The notes beneath the pieces are model-generated. The model did not search any database. It was not told the origin of the DNA and was given only the letters and a program-made list of their open reading frames with translations. A program made the position numbers and the translations under genes. Source: Didymodactylos carnosus (taxonomy: Eukaryota > Rotifera > Eurotatoria > Philodinida > Philodinidae). From it: a stretch of 27,025 bases of DNA. The DNA lies in NCBI GenBank assembly GCA_905250885.1, contig CAJNOQ010001998.1, positions 1 to 27,025 of the forward strand, given 5' to 3'. Of this stretch, positions 1 through 10,700 are shown one piece after another (the first letter of the stretch is position 1; each line of letters begins with the position of its first letter).

Positions 1-109
1 CAAGAGTCATGGGCCCGAACCCTTTTAGGATTTTCTTAGTCTCACTGAGTCCTACTTATAGCCAAAATATGGAGTCAAACGGCGTCCGACAGTTGGATAG
101 GTTCCCTCG
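1..109. mobile_element. Right-hand end of a foldback DNA transposon, cut by the window edge
   Basis: This stretch is a diverged relative of the right end of the complete foldback element at 8700-9296. Shared landmarks, in the same order, are a TCATGGG...CGAA block, CCTTTTAGG, a CTCACTGAG-like block and the terminal GGTTCCCTCG. The sequences diverge just after that terminus, which marks the element edge at 109. The next three bases are TGA, whereas the complete copy is flanked by TAA, so no target duplication can be confirmed. The rest of the element lies outside the window. Confidence 0.7.
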
Positions 110-3100
110 TGAGTAGGCTAATGCTCCGTTTAATGCGTTCTCGTCCTTTAATGAATCCAATTTTATTGATTATAATTTATTAAGAACGAGTGAAAGATCA
201 CATGTTAATGTTAACATACATTCTGCATGTACACGTGTCATACTCACAATACTATTTTCTCGATTTTTGAAATTATTTTCATTGACTATGATAGTCGAGA
301 ACGCCATTCTATTGTCGAAGACAATAATTTGATCAGATTGATTGTTAAAATATCATTTATTTTGTCGACTTATTTGTACAAATGTCTTCTCCCATGAAAT
401 ATTTCTCCATTTTCTACTTCTTATTTCACAACTAGTCAATGTTCATATTCTAATAAACTATTCATAATCTTCCACTTTATTCTGCTTTCTCGTGCAATTT
501 TTCGAATTCATCATTATTATGTTATAATTCTTTGATTGATTCTAAAGTGTATTTTTCAACATCCGATTTGTCTATCTTTAACATTTTTATATAATTATTT
601 GTTACAAGTAAGTAAGCAAACTTATAACTATTAATATGCTCTGACATGTCTTTGAGTTTGAATTGTTAACGATAGACCACATTGACAAAAGGTGAAAATG
701 TCTTTGTTTAATCATAGAGTAGAACGACAGTTTTCTAATTTGTGTGATTGCTATTTTTTTTTTTTGAAGAAGTTGCAAAATAGATCTCCAGGGAGAAGTG
801 GTTTGTATTTTATTGTTAAGTAACAAGTCCAGTAATCTTCACGAATCGTTTCATATTTTGAACGAATTTACAAATTACATCAGTGTCTGTGATTTCAATT
901 TGACTACATGGAAATATGGTGATGTGATTTAAATACTGTTAAGTTGAAAATTTAAGAAAGTGAGCTCACTCACTAAAGAAGTTCTTCCATTGTCGTATTT
1001 AGGACAGACATTTCTCCGTGACCCATATACAGGGCTATCTACAAGATTTCTCTGATACAAATAATAGTTTTGTTGCAGAAATCCAATTTTTAATCGCATA
1101 AAAAATACTTTCTATGTTTCGAGAATGAAATTATAAATGTTAAAGTTGTTTTAGTAGACTATCCAGACTTCATGACTTTTATTAAACAATGATTTATGTA
1201 GATGTTATATTGTTAATAATTGTGTATTCAGAGTTTCAAATCTAAAATCGTTCTATTCTTTAAAAATTGAAGAAAAATTTAGCAATAGAAGATATTCTTT
1301 TGATTATATCTTTATTATTATTTTATGATTTATGACATAAATATTTACGTCCTAGTTTATAGTGATTTATTATATATAGTAGTGCTAAATTACGAATTAT
1401 TTTAAAGTATTTTAGTAATCGTTTCACTTTGAAATGGTATCTAAACTTTAGCCATTCAAGAATATTCAAAGTTGTTATACGACAGAATCTTTTTATTATA
1501 GCCAAAAAAGTTAAAGCTGGTAAATATCGAACATTCTCAAATAATAGATTCCAGTACTGAATGTAAATAAAGATAATACATATGTTTTGTATATCATTTC
1601 AAAAGTACATTTATGGAGAATCTTTCAATAAAAATGCGTTAGTTTTTAAACATAACTTCGTAATATGAACGTCCACAGATGTAATTAATAATTGAACAGA
1701 ATTAGTATTGATTAAAATAACATCATCGGCAAAGAACGGAATATGAAATGCTATCAAGTTTCATTAGCGAAATATTTATTTGTGGGAAACGACGTATTTT
1801 TTTACATTGCTATCAAAATGAACTGAAAACAAGATGAATGAAATTAGAAATTAGATCTGTTCAATTATGCTATAATCAATAAATGTTTTTATTGTGTATT
1901 ATTTTTCAATTACGAGTAAGAAATCTGATTATCGATTATTCAAATACATCACTACCATCATTTCTTTGTCCACCGTTTTTATTATCAAGTTTATCAAATG
2001 AGTTGTATCAAGTACACAATCAAGCAGAACAAATTCATTTGAGATTTGGATTTGTTGTCGACTTTTTTTTCCTCAGAATTTACCATAGAATGAAGGAAAA
2101 AAAGTTTTTCTTTCACGTTTATTGTCTATAGTTAATTAAACAATTCGTTTTCTTTCTATTTTATTAGAACATATGTACAAACATTTTTCTATCAACTTTT
2201 ATAGTATCAGTTTTTCTACCTTCATCTTTCATCAAGTGAGAAACAGTACTATCAAAAACAGGACATATTCGTTTACAATGCAATTTATCATCAAAGTTAC
2301 ATATTAACTGAAATATTTCTTCATATTATTCTCTATCCAAATTATGTACAAAAAAGCAATTATTGTCAATAGAGCTGAATGTAAAATCAGAGTGAAAGTA
2401 TTCAGTTTCAAAAAGTAAAAGTCGTATTTCGTTACCATGATCATCTCATAATCATAACTTTGTAAAAAATGTTTAACAAATAAATAAACTCAATGTCTTA
2501 CAACATGTTCTATCACAGGAAGATGCGCATCACCTAGAAGACACTTAAATGAATTAAAAACACTCTCAAAGAAATGCTTTACAATGTTTATCAACATTAA
2601 AATGTTATTATATTTTTTCTTTTATAATTTGTCTCCACTTGTTATTAATTGTCAAAGACTACTCGACCTCATATGATCATGACAAATTTTGATAATAAGA
2701 TCTTTTTTTTTTTTAAATTGTTTAATTAAATAAATAATTTTTAAAAAAAAAATGACAATCAAATGTTAAAAATTATATTTTCTAAATTGTTTATATTCTA
2801 TAGTGATTTAATAAAATTCTGTATTTATTAATGTACTTAACTTGATTGAACGAACTTTTAAATAAGAAGTATATTGAAGAATGAAACATCATTACAATGA
2901 TTAAACTACTACTGTATACATGACTAAATTGAGTATAATAAAAAGAAATTTAACTCAAACTGATGTCATTTGTGCTTTTCGTATTCCGTTTTATATTTGT
3001 CAAACTACTAAATTGACTATGAAAGACGGCGTAAAGATCTATACACACACATGATAAAGATATGGACATTTTATTTTTCATCTATTTTTTTTTTTTTTTT

Positions 3101-4734
3101 TTCTATTTTATTATTTTTCATCTTCCGGAGAGATTATTATTATTATGAGAAATAAAGAATTTACGCTAGAAGGTGCGTGGTGATGAAATTCTATATATTT
3201 TTCTCTTAATAAACAGATAGAGATATCAACAAAAATGAGGAACAATTTTTAATGTCATTTGAACTAGAAGTAAAACAATTTCTCACATATACACAAATAT
3301 AGAAAGAGAAAAATAAAAATTACGTTTTTCTATTTTTTTCATTTTTTTTTCCCGGTAAGACGTGTCAAATGATGTATTAAACAAAAACACATAATAATAA
3401 TAATGTTAAAAGGCATCCTTCCTTTCACAGTTTCATTTAAACGAGTCTGCTGCATGATCAATGAGAAAAAAGAAACGAAGATGAAAGAACAGAGATTAAA
3501 AAATTTAGAAATTATTAGTAATGATTGAACAATAAATTAAAAGAAAGATAACAGATAAATGTTAAACTTTTAATCTATACTATGATGTCAACACTAAATA
3601 ATAAATTACAAGTATGTATATTGTTAGTATTTCCGTTTAGAAAATTGATAAGGATATTCGTATTAGACTCGTTAATAGAATAAAAAACAAAAATCTTCTC
3701 TTCATATTGAATGTACCGAACAATGTTTTGTTTTTCGTTAAATCCTATAATATCTTAGTACAGAGATTGTAAAGGAAGCTGTACTACAGTGTTTATATCT
3801 ATGTCTTCTAGAGAAAGACGATCAGAACAGTAATCAAACAAAGTGTGCATAAGTTTTTTACTTGAAAATATATAATAAATCGAATTCACATCTCTGCCTT
3901 ATGTGAAGAATGAATTTTTTTTTGATAAATAATCTCTTAGATATTAAAATATTATAACGAAAGACTTGTTAATATTATGATAATATATCTCGATTCAAAT
4001 TCATTCTAGTAGAATAAGAAAAAGTTTGAAAGATGAGTATATATTTGTCCTGAATCTAGCTAACACGTCATATAGTCATTCAGTTTAAAGTTTTTGTAGA
4101 CATGCAATAGCAAGAATGACAGCATTGTTTTTTTGATACAATAATAAGGGATAATATGAGAAATGATCACAGAAATAACATACTTTTGATCCTCATTGAT
4201 AAAATTTTGTAAAGAAACATGCAAAAGATCTTGGTTAAGAAAACTAAATCTTTATATCGTACAATGATTTAGCGATCTGGTTGGTAGGGAAATATATTTA
4301 GAGTTTGAAAAGAATATCAACATATTTACTAACTAGAAATGTACGTGTTATATAATACCGTCATCAAGGAAACATATCATATCATTTGACAATCTATGTT
4401 CTTCTTTATATTAGCATACATATTTCTCCAATTGGTACTAATGATGGTATCTCATCACACAAGTTGGAGTGTTTCTCTATCTATTTTCATTTTTTTTTTG
4501 TTAAATACATGAAACTGGATATTTACTGGAAAACTAGTAGAAATTAGATGGAGAATAAAGACAATTTATGCACTCAAATATTGCGAGATCTAAAGCATGT
4601 TTATCTTAGCATATGCTCAAATAGATTTTTTCTCATGATCTAATCAATGATTTTGCCATAAAAAAAACTTAGTTTTCATAATCGAGATCTTTTATCTAAT
4701 TTTTCTTAAAAATCTGTTAACCAGGATCGAAAGA
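110..4734. other. Long AT-rich intergenic region with no supportable gene
   Basis: No reading frame here shows a recognisable protein family, domain motif or convincing exon structure. The longest forward frame, near 1883-2131, is a hydrophobic low-complexity translation typical of AT-rich non-coding DNA. Poly-T runs (around 2701-2714 and 3086-3102) and a TTATTATTATTATG stretch near 3135 are the only simple-sequence features. The 3' part presumably contains the promoter and 5' UTR of the kinase-myosin gene, but I could not place a TATA box or initiator with confidence. Confidence 0.6.
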
Positions 4735-7700
4735 ATGGTATTTCCATAATCTTTTAAATTCACGTTCTAATAATAATGTCAGGAGAGTCAAAATTTTCTG
4801 GTTTTTATCCTTTTAGCTTGATGATTTATTGCCAAAACCTGACACCGAATGGGTTTTACTTGAAAAACTTGGACAGGGAACATTTGGAGAAGTGTTTAGA
4901 GTTCGCCACCGTAATCAAGAAAATGTACATGCAGCAGCAAAAATTGTGCGTACATTTGCTACTGATATTGCCGATGAAATACAAAATGAATTTCAAATTC
5001 TTAAAAATTTATCTATTCATCCAAATTTACCAAAATTTATTGGAATATATTGTGAACATGAAGATGATGATCAACAATCAGAACAAGATACTCATAAGAT
5101 AAAACTATCATCACAAAATAAAAATTTAAAATGTTTATGGTTTGTCATGGAATTGTGTGAGTATGGAACAATTGTCAATCTTTTAAACAGAATACGTGAA
5201 AATCAATCATTTGAAACAATAAATCAGGCAGACATTCTCATCTACGATTTTAATCAACAATTAGAAAAAGTAACAATCTATGCTATTCATTCGGCATTAG
5301 AAGCTCTTCAGTTTTTACACTCAAATGGTATTATGCATCGAGGTTTGTTGAATGACACATCAAACTTGAAATTTTTATAATTTAATAATCATATTTTTAT
5401 TTTTAGATGTCAAAGGTACGTTATAATACTTTGAATAATACATGATTTTAGATGATGAAGGTAAAACATTTTAGGTAGTCATCTGCTTGTGACATTAACC
5501 TATGGTATCAAATTAATTGACTTTGGCGTATCAGGTTCATTTGGAACTGATGAGAAACAGAAACGAAATTCATGTGTGGGTACAGCTTTATTTATGGCTC
5601 CTGAAATCATTGCTTGTCAACAACAGTTTGATTATGAATACGATGAAAGATGTGATATTTGGTCATTGGGTATTACGGCAGTTGAATTAGCTGAAGGTCA
5701 ACCACCATTATCACATATTCATCCATCAAAAGCATTATTTGATATACCACGAAATCCTCCACCAAGTTTACAAAATACATCATTGTGGTCAAATGAATTT
5801 AATAATTTTATTAGTTCATGTTTAATCAAAGATTATGAGCAACGACCAACAGCCAAACAATTATTAACTGAGAATACATTTGTTAATGTTGATAATGAAA
5901 CATTGGAATATTATAGACAATTATTAAAACAATTACATGAAACTTCAAAAATTGTTGATCATGTAACTACAACAGGCGATATTGGAGAAAATAACAGCAA
6001 TGTTTTTAGTAAACATGTTGCCTATATCAAACAAAATGATTCAAAACTAAGGGTCAAAGATAGCTCTGTTTTCGATGAGCCTAAAAAAACAACTCATTTG
6101 TCGATACCAATAGATTCAATTCCGCACAAGGATAGGACATTACGTTACAATAAACAACATAATTTATCGATTTCTTTTGAAAATGATACTGAAAATGATA
6201 ATCCATGGATGAGTAAACAGAAAAATCCAAACGATATTGATAATGAAAATGATTTAGCTCAATTAGCTTATCTTGATGAACAAACATTAATTCAATCATT
6301 GAAAAGACGATTCGAAAAAACACTTATTTATACGTATATTGGTGATATTTTAATTGTCATTAATCCAAAACAATATTTACCTATTGATACTTTATATTTT
6401 CAATTGAAATATTCAAAACAATCATACACTCAATTATTACCACATATTTATTCAATAGCAAAAAATGTCTATAATCAAATGATTGTTACAGGAAAATCAC
6501 AATGTATTCTAATATCGGGTGAATCGGGATCAGGCAAGTACTTTTGTTCGAATCAAAGTATGTATTCACTCTTTAACAAGGAAGAAGAAAGAATACATTG
6601 TCTATTGTCTTGTTTGATTACTGGTATCCGTGTAAGGTACTGACACGTGTCAGTTTCAATAGCTCGATATCTTTCCTACAGTTGACAAGCGTCCGACTTG
6701 ATTACTTATATCGTTACTTGTCATCAAACGCAGCTCTGGTCAAAAGACTAGCTTAATGGAGAGTTCTCGTCGTTCCCATACACACTCATCAACCACACTC
6801 ACGGAGAAATTTCCGTATATAAAACAGCGTGTACACGTGTGACCATTGTGAAATGAACTGTGGCAGAGTTGGAACCGGTCTAAATATTAGAGACCGAGCC
6901 GGCCGGTTCAAAACAGCAGACCGGATCGGAGAATCTGTTCTTCAGTTCATTTTTCTGCAAACTTGTTCAACAGGTCAGTTTTCTTGAACGAAGAAGAGAA
7001 AAATGTTAAGAATTTAAAACCGGTCGATCACCTGCCGGTTTGAAAATATTTCAAGACCGGCAAAAGACCGGTGGAAACTGGCCAGTCTAAACTTTTACAC
7101 CGGATCGGACTGGCACCGGCCAGGTTCTAACTCTGAACTGTGATCGACCACGTGAACATCGTAAAATGGTGTGTGGGCACGCGTAAAAAATATATTCCAT
7201 TTGTGACAACGCGTCAACTATTCATCGAAGCGAGAATACAACTGTGAACTGCTCATAAAAAATGAGATACAAGATTGTTTCTGTGTTTATAACACATTAT
7301 AAATGTTTTTCATGTATAAACTGTTATTTTCTTCTTTTCTTTTTTGGAAATTTAACAGGTAAAACTCATTCAGCACAAAGTGTTTTAACAGAATTAGCAT
7401 TATTAGGCTACAATGATGGTAATGAAAATCGTACATTAGAAAATCGTTTAATCAAAATGAATTTATTGCTAGAAGCATTTGGTAATGCAAAAACAATTTT
7501 AAATAACAATTCATCACGGTAGGTAGATAAATAAAATGTTCTAATTTCTGGTAGATATTTGTTATTATTTTATGTTAGATTTGGAAAATTGTTAGAAATA
7601 TTTTTTTCTCCAAATGGTACTATTGTTGGATCAAAATTATCTGAATTTTTATTAGAAAAAACGCGTGTAATTAAACATATGACAGGTGAAAGAAATTTTC

Positions 7701-10700
7701 ACATATTCTATTATTTATATGAACATTTTTTATCATTAAAACGACATAATGAATTTGAAAATATATTTGAAATTGATTCAAAAAATTGGAAAGAAAATTT
7801 AAAACAATATTCTCAATTTAATCGTGAAATAAATTATTCATATCTTGGTGATTGTACAAATAATAAATTTGATATTGAAACATTTTTAAACATTTTTAAA
7901 ACATTTCATGAATTAAATTTTGATGCTGACGAATGTTCATCAATATTAAATATATTAAATGGAATATTATATTTAGGAAATATTGAATTTATTAATAAAA
8001 TAACGGATGGTAATGATACAGCTGATAAAAATCATCGTGGATGTCAAATAACTCATACTTCAATTCAATATGTACCGTTTGTTAGTAATCTATTTTCTAT
8101 TGAAAAAAATCAATTAGAACATTCATTGTGTGAATCAAGTTTAATGACACGTGGTGAAACCGTTATTAAATATAATACTTGTGATGAAGCTAGACAAACA
8201 AGAGATTCAATGGCCAAAGCTTTATATAGTCGATTATTTGACTGGATTGTGTATGGTATGAATCGTTATTTTAAAAATGAAGTAGAAAAGAAACATCAAT
8301 CAGATATTAAATATAGGTCAAGTTTTAAAAATCGAACAACATCAACATCATCATCATCAATAATATCAAAAACAATAGATTATAATAAAATGATGAATAA
8401 TTATGATGATTTTCAAAAAACATTTATTACAGATAGAAAAGAAACAAATATTTCTCAACAACATCAACATGATGAACAACAACAATGGCAAACAATCGCA
8501 ATTCTTGATGTATTCGGATTTGAAGAATTTGTTCATAATTCATATGAACAATTATGTATAAATATTGCAAATGAACAATTACAATATTATTTTCGACAAC
8601 ATATTTTTCAATGGGAATTGCAAGAATATGAAAATGAAGGTTTAATAAATAAACACAATAATGATGGTATGTATAGATGTGTAGAGTTTTTGTGACTAAC
8701 GAGGGAACCTTTCGAGATGTCCCTTTCGATTCCAGTGATTTGTACATGGATCGATAGACCTCAGTGAGATGGTAAATACCCTAAAAGGATTCGTGTCCAT
8801 GTCTCTTGAAGATCAGATTTTCTGAAAAACCAGTTTTTCAACAATTCTAAAAATAACCAAAAACTTTTTTAATGAGACATGATTGTAGCCCGCAATTTCT
8901 GATTAAAATGAGACATCTTTCAACTCTACATGACCTTTCTTTGCAAAGTTATAGAATTTACAAGGCAAGCCCTAAATGTTCATTGTCAGCTCAAAGCCAC
9001 AGAAATAAGAAAGAAAAAGTTAATTTAGGGCTTATCTTGAAAATTCCATAACTTTGCAAAGAAAGGTCATGTAGAGCTGGAAGATGTCTCATTTTAGTCA
9101 GAAATTTGCGGGCTACACTCATCTCTCATTAAAAAAAGGTTTGGGTTATTTTATAGAGTTGTTGAAAAACTGGTGTTCCAGAAAAACGAGTCTTCAAGCG
9201 TCATGGGTACGAATCCTTTTAGGGTATTTACCATCTCTCTGAGGTCTATCGATCCATGTACAAAACCGGAAGGGGACATCTCGAAAGGTTCCCTCGTAAG
9301 ATATTGTTTCATTCGTGACAGAGAGTACTTTTGTTGTGAAACGGGGGTTTACAACTTTAAATTACTCCTCGGCCCAAGCAAATATCATCTATGGGAAAAA
9401 TCTAGATACATTTCGTCTATAATGGGGCGATACACGACTAGTTGCCATATAGATTACTAGTTGGAAAAGGAACTTTTAACTAGATGCGTCTGCAGGTGCA
9501 TCGAGTAATAATTAAATCGATCGATTATCGAGCGATAAATCGATAGTTGCAACTAGAAAAAATCTAGTAATCACCCAATTACTAGATTTTCATTGTCGTT
9601 ACACAGTAGTTGCAATCGAGTAAAAATCTAGTAACCTAGATGAATCGGGCGATACTAGACTTTTTTTTTACCCTTGGGTGTGTACAAAAAATATAAGAAA
9701 AGATTTTGTGAACGGTTCATACCTGTCAGAGATGTTAATTTTGCGTAGTCACACACCATTTTACGATGTTCATGGGTATCTTTAGTTTATCTCACCATAT
9801 TTAGAGATGTACACTGTGAATAGTACAAAAGTGTTCCCCCAAGCGTCAAAAAAAAAACCTAGTATCGCCCGATTCATCTAGATTACTAGATTTTTTCTAG
9901 TTGCAACTATCGATTTATCACCCGATAATCGATCGATTTAATTATTACTCGATGCACCTGCAGACGCATCTAGTTAAAAGTTCCTATCGCCCGATTATAG
10001 ACGAAATGTATCTAGATTTTTTCCATGATATTTGCTTGGACAGTCACGAGTGAAGGTTGTAAAATGATTTATGGACATATGCAAAATTCTCACTTCGGAA
10101 CACATTTGAAATTATGGACAGCTCCTGCATGACCATGTATTTGATGTTACAACTCCATGATCCTAATGCCATAAATTTGAATAAACTTTCCACATGGATA
10201 GACGAGAAAGAAAACGATATTTTTTCGAGTAGAAAAAGAGAGTCAAGTTTTGTTTTATACACAGTATAAATTCTGATTTATTCGAGTTTGATATAGGTAC
10301 TGATAGTATGGAGCAATCTGAACAATCAAATAATATTAATTTTGATCAAATTAATTTTCCCGATAATCGTGGTATATTAGATATGTTTTTGGCTAAACCT
10401 ATTGGTTTATTAGCATTACTCGATGAAGAAAGTCGTTTTCCTCAATCGAATTCTCAAACATTAATTGAAAAGTGGCGACAAAATTTGACATCACCTTATT
10501 TTTCTGTTTCATCAACTAATACACTTAAAAAAGGTCAACGTATATCTACGCTACAAGAACAACCATTATTTATTATCAAACATTATGCTGGAACAATTGA
10601 ATATAATGCAGGAAGTTTTTTAGAAAAAAATCGTGACTATTTACCAATGGAAATAAGTGAACTATTAATAACAAGTGAAAATCATTTAATTAATCTTTTA

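Larger units (their letters stand above)
6534..7358 (+). other. GC-AG intron of 825 nt splitting the myosin P-loop
   Basis: The upstream exon ends ...GGATCAG and the intron opens with GCAAGT, the strong consensus for a GC donor. It ends TTTAACAG, and the next exon supplies GTAAAACT. Together they give GESGSGKT, the exact myosin P-loop. No GT donor nearby gives an uninterrupted P-loop: using GT at 6538 would shift the frame. The intron is enlarged by the hAT-like element at 6864-7135. Confidence 0.85.

Noticed and set aside
1..40. tRNA B-box-like GGTTCGGGCCC on the minus strand
   Set aside because: No A box or cloverleaf at the proper distance, and the sequence belongs to the foldback transposon end.
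1883..2131. Open frame of 82 codons in the gene-poor left region
   Set aside because: Hydrophobic, low-complexity translation with no homologous motif, no conserved splice context and no neighbouring exons.
4776..5102. Forward frame with an ATG overlapping the first kinase exon
   Set aside because: It reads the kinase exon in the wrong frame; the correct frame gives an intact glycine-rich loop and Lys43. Joining its ATG to the kinase frame would need a 16-nt intron.
6081..6323. Antisense frames within the kinase-myosin (also 8427-8747 and 11278-11592)
   Set aside because: Shadows of coding exons with skewed composition; no independent support.
9173..9460. 95-codon frame in the large myosin intron
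   Set aside because: It spans the right arm of one foldback element and runs into the next; no family features, explained by repeat structure.
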